NCBI RefSeq assembly: GCF_042653765.1
Contig: NZ_JBHSEZ010000003.1
Span: 1 to 64,000 of the forward strand
From: Castellaniella denitrificans
GTDB taxonomy: Bacteria; Pseudomonadota; Gammaproteobacteria; Burkholderiales; Burkholderiaceae_B
DNA: 64,000 nt
Direction of reading: 5' to 3'
The translations under genes were made by a program, and so were the position numbers. Below, one piece after another: positions 9,147-17,824 of the stretch. Under the pieces are notes generated by a model. That model ran no database searches and was not told the origin of the DNA. It saw only the letters and a program-made list of their open reading frames with translations. Every line of letters starts with the position of its first letter. Within the stretch, counting starts at the first letter, position 1.

Positions 9147-10058
9147 ATGCACATCGTGATTCCCGGGGCATTGCCCGAACCCGAGGTGGCCGCCGAACTG
9201 GCGCCCCATCTGGCGCAACGCGCCCCCACCCTGGCCCGCTGGCTGGGCCTTGGAACGCCCCGGACGGCGGCCTGTCCGGCCTCGGACGCCTGGTGCACGC
9301 CGCTGGAGCACTGGCTGCTCCGCGCAAGCGAATTCACGCCGGCACAAGACGAGCATATTAGCGCAGGTCTGGGGCCGCTGCGCCTGCCCGGCGCGGACGA
9401 CGAACCCGTCTGGCTGGCCGAACTGATCCACATGGCGCCCTCGCGCGACGGCGCGGCCCTGCTGCCGGCCGACACGCTGGCGATCACGGCCGGGCAGTCC
9501 GCCGCCCTGATGGAAGCCGCCCGCGAGCTGATCGCCGAAAGCGGCATCGAACTGACGCCGGAAACCCCCGACACCTGGCGGGTGCGCTGGCCGGAACCCG
9601 TCCGCCTGGCCTGCGCCAGCCCGGCGCTGGTCGCCGTCAGCGCCGTCAACGACTGGTGGCCGCAGGACCCGGCCGCGAGGCCCTGGCGGCGCCTGGTCAA
9701 CGGCCTGCAGATGGCCTGGCACGAACACCCGGTCAACCAGCGGCGCCAGCGGGATGGCCTCGCCCCGGTCAACAGCCTGTGGCTGTACGGCGGCGCGCGC
9801 CGCAGCCAGCTGGGCCGTCCGCTGCCGGACGACCTGCGCATCGAGGCCGCGCTGCAAGCCCACGCCGTCGCCCAGGACTGGGGCGGCTGGATCGAAGCCC
9901 TGGCGGACCTGGAACGGCGCTGCTTCGCGCCCCTGGCCGGCGCCGCGCCCACGCTGGTGCTGACCGGGCGCGAGCGCACCGTGGAACTGGACGCGCGCGC
10001 GGGCTGGCTGCGCCGCCTGCGGCCACTCGACTGGAGGCGCTGGTGGTGCGGCCGCTGA
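9147..10058 (+). CDS. RpfE-type conserved protein of unknown function (also annotated as phosphoglycerate-mutase-like)
   Basis: 303 residues, probably cytosolic: no signal peptide or membrane segment is visible. The most conserved-looking part is near residues 205-225, HPVNQRRQRDGLAPVNS followed by LWLYGG. Proteins with this Asn/Arg...Pro-Val-Asn-Ser-Leu-Trp-Leu motif are found next to recJ in many beta- and gammaproteobacteria. They are named RpfE in Xanthomonas after the rpf (regulation of pathogenicity factors) cluster, and some databases call them cofactor-independent phosphoglycerate mutase-like. No biochemical function is established that I know of. Its 3' end overlaps the likely recJ start, indicating coexpression with recJ. 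Confidence 0.75.
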   Translation: MHIVIPGALPEPEVAAELAPHLAQRAPTLARWLGLGTPRTAACPASDAWCTPLEHWLLRASEFTPAQDEHISAGLGPLRLPGADDEPVWLAELIHMAPSRDGAALLPADTLAITAGQSAALMEAARELIAESGIELTPETPDTWRVRWPEPVRLACASPALVAVSAVNDWWPQDPAARPWRRLVNGLQMAWHEHPVNQRRQRDGLAPVNSLWLYGGARRSQLGRPLPDDLRIEAALQAHAVAQDWGGWIEALADLERRCFAPLAGAAPTLVLTGRERTVELDARAGWLRRLRPLDWRRWWCGR

Positions 10059-11746
10059 TCCTCGCGCGCGCCGCCGATCCGGCCCGGACCCGGGCCCTGG
10101 TGGCGGCCGGCGCCCATCCCCTGCTGGCCCGTCTGTGGGCCGCCCGCGGGCTGGAGCAGGCCGGTCCGACCGAATGGGCCGCCCTCATCCCCCCGAACCG
10201 GCTCAGCCACGTCGACCGGGCGGGCGAACTGCTGGCCGACGCCATCCAGGCCGGCCGGCGGCTGCTGATCGTGGCCGACTACGACTGCGACGGCGCCACG
10301 GCCTGCGCCGTGGCCGTGCGCGCCCTGCGCGACATGGGCGCCCGGGTCGATTTCCTGGTTCCCAACCGCTTCGAGACCGGCTACGGCCTGTCGCCGGCCG
10401 TGGTCGAACTGGCTTGCCGCCATCCGTCCGGCAAGCCGGACCTGCTGGTGACGGTGGACAACGGCATCGCCAGCATCGAAGGCGTCGCGGCCGCGCGCGC
10501 GGCCGGAATCGAGGTCATCGTCACCGATCACCACCTGCCCGGCCCCGACCTGCCCGACGCCCTGGCCATCGTCAACCCGAACCAGGCGGACTGCGGCTTT
10601 CCCTCCAAGCACCTGGCCGGCGTGGGGGTGATCTTCTACGTCATGCTGGCCCTGCGCGCCGCGCTGCGGGCGCGCGGCGCCCTGCCCCCCAAGGGCGGAC
10701 CCAAACTCGAGGCCTACGCCGACCTGGTGGCCCTGGGCACGGTGGCCGACGTGGTGCGCCTGGACGCCAACAACCGGCTGCTGGTCGGCCAGGGGCTGCG
10801 GCGCATCCGCCAGGGACGGATGCAGGCCGGGCTGGCCGCCCTGTTCGAGATCGCCGGCCGCGATCCGGCGCGGGCCGGCACGGACGACCTGGGCTTCGCC
10901 CTGGGGCCGCGCATCAACGCCGCCGGCCGCATGGCCGACATGAGCCTGGGCATCCACTGCCTGCTGGAAGACGACCCCGGCCGCGCCCTGGAGCTGGCCC
11001 GGGCGCTGGACGAGATCAACCGCGAACGCCGCGCCCGGGAAACCGTGATGCGCGACGAAGCCCTGGCGCACCTGGACGCGCACGCCCAGGCCCGCGCCGC
11101 CAGCGTCTGCGTCTGGCAGCCCGGCTGGCACCCGGGCGTGATCGGCCTGGTGGCCTCGCGCCTGAAGGAAACCTACTGGCGTCCCGCCCTGGCCTTCGCG
11201 CCGGACGATGGCGACACCCTGCGCGGCTCGGGCCGCTCGATCCCCGAAGTCCACCTGCGCGACGCGCTGGACCTGGTCAGCAAGCGCCTGCCGGGCGCCA
11301 TCCTGCAGTTCGGCGGCCACGCCATGGCGGCCGGACTGACCCTCAGGGCCTCCGCCTTCGACGATTTTTCGGCGCAATTCGACGACGCGGTGCGCATCCT
11401 GGGCGGGCGCGAATCCTTCGAGCCGCGCCTGGACACCGACGGATCGCTGGAACCGGACTACCTGACCGTGGAAACGGCCAGCCTACTGGCCGACCAGATC
11501 TGGGGCGCCGGATTTCCGCCGCCGCTGTTCCAGGACCATTTCCGCGTCCTGCACCAGCGCCTGCTGAAGGACCGGCACCTGAAGCTGTTCCTGGAGCGCG
11601 ACGGCCTGCGCCTGGACGCCATCTGGTTCAATCACGCGGAACCCCTGTCCGACGCCATCGAGGCCGTCTACCGGCTGGACTGCAACACCTGGGGAGGACG
11701 CAGCAGCGTACAGCTGCTGATCGAGGACGCCCGGGACGCGGCCTGA
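10046..11746 (+). CDS. recJ: Single-stranded-DNA-specific exonuclease RecJ
   Basis: 566 residues. DHH-family motifs: ADYDCDGATACAVAV near residue 75, PNRFETGYGL, VTVDNGI, TDHHLPGPDLP, and NPNQADCGFPSKHLAGVGV. The DHHA1 domain has QFGGHAMAAGLTL, and the C-terminal OB-like region closes the protein. RecJ degrades 5'-ended single strands in RecF-pathway recombination, base excision and mismatch repair. The start is probably GTG at 10046, 8 bases after a GGAGG sequence (10033-10037) inside the upstream gene; GTG at 10043 is also possible. It overlaps the rpfE-type gene by 13 bases. The length matches E. coli RecJ (577). Confidence 0.94.
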   Translation: MRPLILARAADPARTRALVAAGAHPLLARLWAARGLEQAGPTEWAALIPPNRLSHVDRAGELLADAIQAGRRLLIVADYDCDGATACAVAVRALRDMGARVDFLVPNRFETGYGLSPAVVELACRHPSGKPDLLVTVDNGIASIEGVAAARAAGIEVIVTDHHLPGPDLPDALAIVNPNQADCGFPSKHLAGVGVIFYVMLALRAALRARGALPPKGGPKLEAYADLVALGTVADVVRLDANNRLLVGQGLRRIRQGRMQAGLAALFEIAGRDPARAGTDDLGFALGPRINAAGRMADMSLGIHCLLEDDPGRALELARALDEINRERRARETVMRDEALAHLDAHAQARAASVCVWQPGWHPGVIGLVASRLKETYWRPALAFAPDDGDTLRGSGRSIPEVHLRDALDLVSKRLPGAILQFGGHAMAAGLTLRASAFDDFSAQFDDAVRILGGRESFEPRLDTDGSLEPDYLTVETASLLADQIWGAGFPPPLFQDHFRVLHQRLLKDRHLKLFLERDGLRLDAIWFNHAEPLSDAIEAVYRLDCNTWGGRSSVQLLIEDARDAA

Positions 11747-11793
11747 GGACGGCGCGGACCGTGCCACGGCCAAGGCCGCCGGCGGCGCCCCGT

Positions 11794-12732
11794 TCAGCCC
11801 CGCGCGGCTCCGGAGCGCGTCGGCCACGCCGCCAGCAGCAGGCCCGCCAGGGCCAGGCCGAAGGCCAGGGCCTGCGGAACGCCGAAGGGCTCGTCCAGCA
11901 TCCAGACGCCGACGCAGGCGGACCCGACCGGCAGCATCACGGTGAACACCCCCGCGCGCGAGGCCGGCACCCGGCGCAGGCCCGTCATCCACAGCCAGAC
12001 GGTCCAGCTCGATGCCAGCCCGTAGAACAGCAGCAGCCCCCACACCGGCCAGGACACCGCGCCGAAATCGAAACCCCGGGCGGCCCAGGCCCCCGCCGGC
12101 AGCATCAGCGCGAAACCCCACAGGTTCATCAGGGCGCTGATGCGCCGCGACGACAGGACGGCCGTCAGGCGCTTGCCGATCACGGCATAGCAGGCCTCGC
12201 ACAGGACCGCGCCGCCCAGCAGCGCGTAGCCCAGCCAGCGGTCGCCCCCGCCGCCGTCCGCCGGGATTTCCCCGGGCCCCGGCCGGACCAGCGCCAGCAG
12301 GGCGATGCCGGACACGGCGCAGACGATGGCCGCCAGCACCCGGGGGCGGATCGCCTCGCGCAGCACGACGCGGCTGAGCACCGCGATCACGGCCGGGATG
12401 GCCGACATCACGACCCCGGCCGCCACGGCGCCGCTGTAGCTGACGCCCAGCACCATGAAGACCGTGAACAGGAAGCTGCCGATGAAGGCTTCCAGGAACA
12501 CCAGCAGGCGCACGCGCGGGGTGGGCGGGGGCTCCGCGGCCGGCCGGCGCAGCCAGTGCAGCATGCCGGCGCCGCCGATCCCGAAGCGCAGCCAGCCCAG
12601 CAGGAACACGGGGAACACGGCGGCCAGCGGCTTGCTCAGGGCCACGCAGGCGCCGACCACGAACATGCTGGCCGCCAGGCTGCCGTAGGACAGCAGCGGC
12701 GGCGCCCCGCCCTCTTGCGCGCCCTGGCTCAT
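11794..12732 (-). CDS. EamA/DMT-superfamily transporter (second of a pair)
   Basis: 312 residues, about ten hydrophobic segments in two EamA halves (for example FVVGACVALSKPLAAVF in the first half and GVFTVMLPVGSACVGVW in the second). DMT-superfamily proteins export metabolites such as amino acids, purines or drugs; the substrate cannot be deduced here. ATG at 12732 overlaps the stop of the preceding EamA gene (ATGA), so the two form a coupled pair that may act as a heterodimer or have arisen by duplication. The gene converges on recJ with a 47-base gap. Confidence 0.85.
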   Translation of the reverse strand: MSQGAQEGGAPPLLSYGSLAASMFVVGACVALSKPLAAVFPVFLLGWLRFGIGGAGMLHWLRRPAAEPPPTPRVRLLVFLEAFIGSFLFTVFMVLGVSYSGAVAAGVVMSAIPAVIAVLSRVVLREAIRPRVLAAIVCAVSGIALLALVRPGPGEIPADGGGGDRWLGYALLGGAVLCEACYAVIGKRLTAVLSSRRISALMNLWGFALMLPAGAWAARGFDFGAVSWPVWGLLLFYGLASSWTVWLWMTGLRRVPASRAGVFTVMLPVGSACVGVWMLDEPFGVPQALAFGLALAGLLLAAWPTRSGAARG

Positions 12733-13637
12733 GCCCGCGGCTGCCGCGACGACAACACGATGCCGCCGATGATCAGGGCGAAGGCCAGCGCATGGAAGAG
12801 CCGGGGGCTTTCGCCCAGCAGCCCCAGCGACAGCAGGGCCGCGATCAGCGGCGTCAGGTTGTTGAAGAAGCCCGCCAGCGTAGGGCCGACGCGCTGCACC
12901 CCGGCGCCCCAGCAGCGGAAGGCGATGACCGCCGGCCCCACCGCGACGAAGGCGATGGTCAGCGCCAGGGGCCAGCCCCAGTCGATCCGCCAGTCCGTCA
13001 GGCTCCACTCGAGCGCGGCGAACAGGCCCGACCAGGCCACCCCGTAGACCACCTGCCCCAGCAGGAAGCCGGCCCAATGGGCCCGCACCGGCGCATCGGC
13101 CGGCACCCGGGTCAGTTGCCAGCTGTAGAAGGCCCAGAGGATAGTGGCCAGCACCATCAGCAGGTCCCCGGCCACGAAATGCAGGGCCATGAGCTTGCCC
13201 CATTCGCCCTGGGACAGCACCACGGCCACCCCCGCCAGCGACAGCGCCGAACCCGCCACCTGGGCCGGCCGGATCGCCGCGCCGTGGAACACCCGGCCCA
13301 CGATCAGCATCCAGACGGGCATGCTGGCCGCCACCAGCGTCACGTTCACCGGCGTCGAAGTATGCAGCGCCAGGTATTGCAGCGAGTTGTAGAGCCCCAC
13401 CCCCAGCAGTCCCAGCACGGCATAGCGCCGCCATTCCCGCCAGACGGCGCTGCCGGCGCGCAGCACCCGGTAGCCCAGGGGCAAGAGCAGCATCAGGGCC
13501 AGGGCCCAGCGCAGGAAATTCAGGGTCAGGGGCGGAACCATCTGGGCCACCGCCCGGCCGACGACGGCGTTGCCCGCCCACAACAGGGGCGGAATCAGCA
13601 GCAGGGCCACCGTGCCGGGGCTCAGTCGTTCGTTCAT
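12729..13637 (-). CDS. EamA/DMT-superfamily transporter (first of a pair)
   Basis: 302 residues with ten predicted membrane helices, starting LSPGTVALLLIPPLLWAGN (the Trp-x-Gly/Ala-Asn pattern is common in EamA helix 1) and a second repeat around residues 150-290 ending in a short basic tail. It probably exports a small metabolite; the substrate is unknown. It is the first gene of a two-gene unit, overlapping the next EamA gene by four bases. The two proteins differ clearly in sequence, so this is not a recent tandem duplication. The ATG at 13637 is followed by NERLSPG. Confidence 0.87.
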   Translation of the reverse strand: MNERLSPGTVALLLIPPLLWAGNAVVGRAVAQMVPPLTLNFLRWALALMLLLPLGYRVLRAGSAVWREWRRYAVLGLLGVGLYNSLQYLALHTSTPVNVTLVAASMPVWMLIVGRVFHGAAIRPAQVAGSALSLAGVAVVLSQGEWGKLMALHFVAGDLLMVLATILWAFYSWQLTRVPADAPVRAHWAGFLLGQVVYGVAWSGLFAALEWSLTDWRIDWGWPLALTIAFVAVGPAVIAFRCWGAGVQRVGPTLAGFFNNLTPLIAALLSLGLLGESPRLFHALAFALIIGGIVLSSRQPRA

Positions 13638-13726
13638 TCGAGATCGGAAAACGGGAGGTCAGCGGGGGATTCTAACCGCACCGGCCGCGCATCCCGGCAC
13701 GGGACGAAATCGAGGGTCTTTCGTTC

Positions 13727-13767
13727 TTGACATAAGATGCTTCAAGCACTACCATATAAGTGCTTGA
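13727..13767 (+). promoter_or_regulatory. infA promoter with overlapping 9-bp palindrome
   Basis: A perfect -35 TTGACA (13727-13732) is followed after 17 bases by TACCAT (13750-13755) as the likely -10. The -10 lies inside a perfect inverted repeat, TCAAGCACT (13742-13750) and AGTGCTTGA (13759-13767), separated by eight bases, so it could be a repressor operator or a hairpin at the 5' end of the transcript. The intergenic region 13638-13953 (316 bases) otherwise holds the start of the divergent DMT gene and an approximately 190-base infA leader with several short GC hairpins; I see no gene in it. Confidence 0.55.
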
Positions 13768-13953
13768 TAATCAGCGGTTTTCAATTCTGGCTGCATCTCT
13801 TGCCAGTCTACGCGGTATTCGTTCCGCCGTCCCCTCGGGGGTTTCGCGCCCCTGCCCGGATTTCGATCGCCCCTGCGACCCCACCCGCATGTAGCGCCTC
13901 AGAAGCGGCGCATGCCCGCTGATCCTTTGTCCCACTCACCGGAGCGCACCACA

Positions 13954-14223
13954 ATGGCCAAAGAAGAACTGCTCGAAATGCATGGATCCGTGACGGAAGT
14001 CCTGCCCGATTCCCGTTTCCGCGTGACCCTGGACAACGGGCACCCGGTCATCGCCTACACCGGCGGCAAGATGCGCAAGCACCACATCCGTATCCTGGCG
14101 GGCGATCAGGTCACGCTGGAAATGTCGCCCTACGACCTCAGCAAGGGCCGCATCACCTTCCGCCACCTGAACCGCGGCCCCGGCGCCGGCAGCGCGCCGG
14201 CGCCCCGCCGACGCTCGCACTGA
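13954..14223 (+). CDS. infA: Translation initiation factor IF-1
   Basis: 89 residues, one S1/OB-fold domain: MAKEELLEMHGSVTEVLPDS, then GHPVIAYTGGKMRKHHIRI, GDQVTLEMSPYDLSKGRITF. IF-1 binds the 30S A site and works with IF-2 and IF-3 in start selection. The C-terminus has an additional Gly/Ala/Pro/Arg-rich tail after RITFRH (canonical IF-1 is about 72 residues). Start ATG at 13954 with GGAG nine bases upstream. The gene stands alone rather than in a ribosomal-protein operon. Burkholderiales often carry such a second infA, so this is probably a paralogue (inference). It ends convergent with the ABC-transporter operon. Confidence 0.93.
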   Translation: MAKEELLEMHGSVTEVLPDSRFRVTLDNGHPVIAYTGGKMRKHHIRILAGDQVTLEMSPYDLSKGRITFRHLNRGPGAGSAPAPRRRSH

Positions 14224-14314
14224 CCGGTCCCGTCCGGCGCGGCCGATCCCGGCCTCGCACCGGCGACTCCGGGCGGCGCCGCGGCGCCAGCCCGCCCCCC
14301 CTCTTCCCAAGACT

Positions 14315-15130
14315 TCAGTGGCAGTCCGGCACCGTCTGGTCCAGGTAGACTTCGAACGCGACGTCGCGGGCCTGCCCGCGCGCCAGTTCACGCAGCCGCT
14401 CCGGTGACGTGGCCTGGCGCACGGCCGCCTTCCGGGGCGCCGGCAGGTCCTCCCGCACCAGGCGCGTCAACGCCTGCGTCCGATAGGGCGCCAGCCGCGC
14501 CGAGAACTTCTTCCACTCGGGAAACGCCAGCAGCTGCTTCATGAAGTCCTCGTCCTGCACGGCCGCGTCGCACTGGCCGATCCGCAGCGCCAGCAGGGCG
14601 TCGGCCGCCGAGGCGTAGATCTGCTCGATCGCGCCGAACCGGGCCGACAGCTCACCGGACACGCGGCCGTCCGCGCTCAGGCACACGGTCCGTCCGCCCA
14701 GGTCGGACCATGCATGGATGTCGGTATCGGTGCGCATGATCGCCATGGGGCCGGCCGACCAGGCCAGCGCCGTGGCGCGCACGCCCTCCGGCGGCGCGGC
14801 GCCTTCGCCGAGCCAGACCCCCACCCAGGCATCCAGTTCGCCCCCGGCGACCTGCCGCGCGGCCTGCCCGGCGTCCACCGCCCGCAGGGGCGCGGCGCCC
14901 CGCCCCGTGCGTCCCGCCAGGACTTCGATACGGGCCGTGGTGCGGACCTTGGCGCCCGGCGCCTGAGGCGCCGGCACATCCTCCACGCCCAGGATCCAGC
15001 CATCGCCCGCGGCGGCCGATCCCGGCGCGCTCCCGGCGGCGGCCGCGCCGGTCCCGGGGAGCGCCAGCGCCCCGGCCAGCAGCACGGCCAGCGGGCCGGT
15101 CCGGAGGAATGGATGCGAAGTGTCCTTCAT
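14315..15130 (-). CDS. Periplasmic substrate-binding protein, second binding protein of the ABC operon
   Basis: 271 residues with a Sec signal peptide (hydrophobic LAVLLAGALALPGTG, cleavage expected in the following Ala/Gly-rich stretch). The mature part has the outline of a type-2 periplasmic binding protein: WSDLGGRTVCLSADGR, a segment seen at the start of lobe 2 in family-3 and PhnD-like proteins, and DALLALRIGQCDAAVQDEDF. It is the last gene of a minus-strand operon of ATPase, SBP, permease and this gene (31 bases after the permease). Family assignment is tentative, and it may be an accessory receptor. The ligand is unknown. Two binding proteins from different families in one operon is unusual. 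Confidence 0.65.
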   Translation of the reverse strand: MKDTSHPFLRTGPLAVLLAGALALPGTGAAAAGSAPGSAAAGDGWILGVEDVPAPQAPGAKVRTTARIEVLAGRTGRGAAPLRAVDAGQAARQVAGGELDAWVGVWLGEGAAPPEGVRATALAWSAGPMAIMRTDTDIHAWSDLGGRTVCLSADGRVSGELSARFGAIEQIYASAADALLALRIGQCDAAVQDEDFMKQLLAFPEWKKFSARLAPYRTQALTRLVREDLPAPRKAAVRQATSPERLRELARGQARDVAFEVYLDQTVPDCH

Positions 15131-15161
15131 GGCTTTGCACGCCCCGGCCGTCCGCCGGGCC

Positions 15162-15935
15162 TCACACGTATTGATAGCGCAGCACCTTGCGCTTGATGTT
15201 TTCCAGGAAGACCTGGTCGATCAGCGTGGCCAGGATGGCGATGGTCAGGATGTTGGCCATCACGCCCACCATGTCCGCGGTCTCGCCCGCATAGGCCAGC
15301 GAACGGCCCAGCCCCTGGCCGAAGCCGATCAGCATCTCGGCCGAAATCAGCGCCCGCCAGGCGTTGCCGAAGGCCAGCTGGGCGCCGGTGATCAGTTCCG
15401 GCATGACGGCGGGCAGGTAGACGCGCCGCAGCATGTCCCAGGGATTGGCCCCCATGACCCGGGCGGCCGATACGTGGGTCTGCAGCACGCTCTCGGTCGC
15501 GTTCATGACCGATAGGGCCGCCGGGAAGAACGCGGCCAGGGCGATCACCACGATGATGGGCACGTTGCCGAAGCCCATCAGGATCAGGAACAGCGGCACC
15601 CAGGCAATCGAAGGAATCGACTGCAGCACGATGATGGCGGACTTCAGGACTTCGCGGAAGAACACCAGCAGTCCCCCGGCCAGACCGAAGCCGATGCCGA
15701 ACAGCAGCGCGAAGCCGTAGCCGACGCCCAGCCGTCCCATGCTGCCTGCCAGGATGGCGCGGAATTCGGCGGTCTGGATGTCGTGCCACACGCGCTCGAG
15801 CACGATGGGCACGCCCGGCATCAGGAAGTCCGGCAGGGTCCAGGCGGCCATCTGCCAGAACAGCAGGATGGCGGCGATGGCGATCAGCATGGCCAGCTTG
15901 CGCGCGGCCGGGGAAAGGCGTCGTTTCTTACTCAT
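15162..15935 (-). CDS. NitT/TauT-family ABC transporter permease
   Basis: 257 residues with six hydrophobic helices and the binding-protein-dependent permease EAA loop (ARVMGANPWDMLRRVYLPA, about residues 155-175). Helix 3-4 contains IPSIAWVPLFLILMGFG, typical of SsuC/TauC/NrtB-type permeases that import nitrate, sulfonates, taurine or thiamine precursors. Start ATG at 15935 (MSKKRRLSP), with a basic cytosolic N-terminus; longer in-frame starts exist upstream. It lies about 130 bases downstream of the operon's main binding protein and 31 bases upstream of a second binding protein. Confidence 0.88.
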   Translation of the reverse strand: MSKKRRLSPAARKLAMLIAIAAILLFWQMAAWTLPDFLMPGVPIVLERVWHDIQTAEFRAILAGSMGRLGVGYGFALLFGIGFGLAGGLLVFFREVLKSAIIVLQSIPSIAWVPLFLILMGFGNVPIIVVIALAAFFPAALSVMNATESVLQTHVSAARVMGANPWDMLRRVYLPAVMPELITGAQLAFGNAWRALISAEMLIGFGQGLGRSLAYAGETADMVGVMANILTIAILATLIDQVFLENIKRKVLRYQYV

Positions 15936-16067
15936 GGATTCCGGACATGGCATGGCCGAGCGCAAGCCCGGCCATCAGGATTTCAGCCTGTTCACGCGCC
16001 GCGGCGAACCGCGGGCCGCGTCAAAGGCCCTGGGAGCGGGGCGCCATTATCGCACCCGGCCGCGCCC

Positions 16068-17054
16068 TCAAAGCTTGCGGGCGTTCTGCCAGTCCAGGTC
16101 GACGATGGACTTCACCTCGTAGGGCTTGCCGTCCTTGGTCTTCAATGCGCCCTGGGCCTGCATGATGTCGGCCACTTCCTGCATGCGCGACAGGTCCTGC
16201 GGCGTCAGCGCGGCGCTGAAGGTCTGGGTCTGGATCGCCTTGCTGATGACCTGCTCGCGCGGCACGTCGCCCTGCTTCAGCGTCTTCAGGGTCGGCTCGG
16301 AGATGAAGTAGCCGGCGATCAGCTTGGCGGCCTCGTCGGGCTTCTTCTGCAGCAGCTCGATGGCCTCGCGCTGGGCGTCCAGCGACTTCCAGACCAGTTC
16401 CTTCCTGTTCTTCAGGGTTTCGCCCGAGGTGATCGTCACCATGCAGGGGAAGGGCCAGACTTCGCCGATCTCGTAGATCTGCTTCACCGGCGCGATCAGC
16501 TGGGCGATGCTGGCCTGGGGCTCGAACAGGAAGGCCGCGTCCACGCGCTTGCCGACCAGGGACTGCACGGCCACCTGCGGGCTCACGCCCAGGACCGTCA
16601 CGTCCTCGGGGGCCAGGCCGGCGTTCTTCAGCACCACGCCGCGCAGCACCGTATCGGCCGTGCTGCCCTCTTTCTGCGAGGCCAGCGTATGGCCCTTCAG
16701 GCCGGCCACGTCCTCGATGCCCGTGTCCTCGCGCACCACCAGCGCATGGAAGCCGCGCTGCGCCCCGCCGACGACCTTCAAGTCCGCGCCGCGCGAGGAC
16801 CAGGAGGCGGCGTTGGTGAAGCCCAGCACGCCGGTGTCGAGCTGGCCGCCGACGATGGCCTTGATCAGGTCGGTGCCCGACTTGAACTCGACCAGTTGCA
16901 CGTCCAGGCCCTGCTTTTCATAGAACTTGCCCTCGTAGGCGGCGATGGCCTGGGCGTCGTCCATGACGCGGATGTAGCCGACCTTGAAGGGCTCGGCGGC
17001 CTGCGCCTGGGACGCCAGCGTCAGCGCGGCAAGCAGGGGGATCAGAAATTTCAT
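16068..17054 (-). CDS. NitT/TauT-family ABC transporter substrate-binding protein
   Basis: 328 residues. A short signal peptide (MKFLIPLLAALTLASQAQA, cut before AEPFKVGY) leads to an NMT1/SsuA-like periplasmic binding protein: VGYIRVMDDAQAIAAYEGKF, then FKSGTDLIKAIVGGQLDTG and VAGLKGHTLASQKEG. Ligands in the family include alkanesulfonates, taurine, nitrate, bicarbonate and pyrimidine precursors; none can be chosen from the sequence. The ATG overlaps the ATPase stop (ATGA), so it is coupled to it. The C-terminal YEVKSIVDLDWQNARKL is typical of family members that end in a short helix. Confidence 0.88.
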   Translation of the reverse strand: MKFLIPLLAALTLASQAQAAEPFKVGYIRVMDDAQAIAAYEGKFYEKQGLDVQLVEFKSGTDLIKAIVGGQLDTGVLGFTNAASWSSRGADLKVVGGAQRGFHALVVREDTGIEDVAGLKGHTLASQKEGSTADTVLRGVVLKNAGLAPEDVTVLGVSPQVAVQSLVGKRVDAAFLFEPQASIAQLIAPVKQIYEIGEVWPFPCMVTITSGETLKNRKELVWKSLDAQREAIELLQKKPDEAAKLIAGYFISEPTLKTLKQGDVPREQVISKAIQTQTFSAALTPQDLSRMQEVADIMQAQGALKTKDGKPYEVKSIVDLDWQNARKL

Positions 17055-17824
17055 GCTGCGAGTTCCTCGGGGATGGAAGTGGGATGTTCGGTGTCGTCGA
17101 CGATGCCCAGCAGGCCCAGGATTTCCCGACGCATGGCGGCGAAGTTCGACAGGTCGTGGGTCTTTTCGGTGTCCGACAGGTGGAATTCCTTCAGCACGCG
17201 CGACGGCCGGGCACTGAAGACCAGGATGCGGTCGGCCAGGAACAGCGCCTCGTCCACGTCGTGGGTCACCAGCAGCACCGTGGGCCGGGTTTCGCGGATC
17301 AGGGTGCGCAGGGCGTCCTGCAGCGTCATGCGCGTCAGCGCGTCCAGCGCGCCGAAGGGCTCGTCCAGCAGCAGCACCTCGGGGTGCGTGATGAAGGCGC
17401 GCGCCAGGGCGCAGCGCTGGCGCATGCCGCCCGAGACCTGGTGCGGAAAATAGTCCTCGAAGCCCTTGAGCCGGACCTTGTCCAGCCACAGCAGCGCCTG
17501 GCGCCGGGCCTCGGCCCGGCCGACCTTCTGCAGCTCCAGGGCCATGGCCACGTTCTGGGCCAGGGTCAGCCAGGGATACAGCGCGTTTTCCTGGAACATC
17601 AGCATGCGGCTGGGATCGGGCTTGCGCACCGGCCGGCCGTCGGCCAGCACCTGGCCGGACGAAGGCTTTTCCAGGCCCGCGGCCATGTGCAGCAGGGTGG
17701 ACTTGCCGCAGCCGGACGGCCCGACCAGCGCCACCAGCTCGCCCGGCGCGATGTCGCGCTCGAAGCTTTCGACCACCCGCAAGTCGCCGAAATGCTTTTC
17801 AACCTGTTTGAAAGAGAGATTCAT
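17051..17824 (-). CDS. NitT/TauT-family ABC transporter ATP-binding protein
   Basis: 257 residues: Walker A VGPSGCGKSTLLHMAAG, Q-loop MFQENALYPWLTL, signature VSGGMRQRCALARAF, Walker B VLLLDEPFGALDALTR, H-loop VTHDVDEAL. The Q-loop and DEPFGALD patterns are typical of SsuB/TauB/NrtD-type ATPases. It is the first gene of a four-gene minus-strand operon. ATG at 17824 (MNLSFKQ) is preferred, although no Shine-Dalgarno is visible; TTG at 17857 is an alternative. Transcription should start in the AT-rich region upstream (17825-18009). Confidence 0.9.
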   Translation of the reverse strand: MNLSFKQVEKHFGDLRVVESFERDIAPGELVALVGPSGCGKSTLLHMAAGLEKPSSGQVLADGRPVRKPDPSRMLMFQENALYPWLTLAQNVAMALELQKVGRAEARRQALLWLDKVRLKGFEDYFPHQVSGGMRQRCALARAFITHPEVLLLDEPFGALDALTRMTLQDALRTLIRETRPTVLLVTHDVDEALFLADRILVFSARPSRVLKEFHLSDTEKTHDLSNFAAMRREILGLLGIVDDTEHPTSIPEELAA

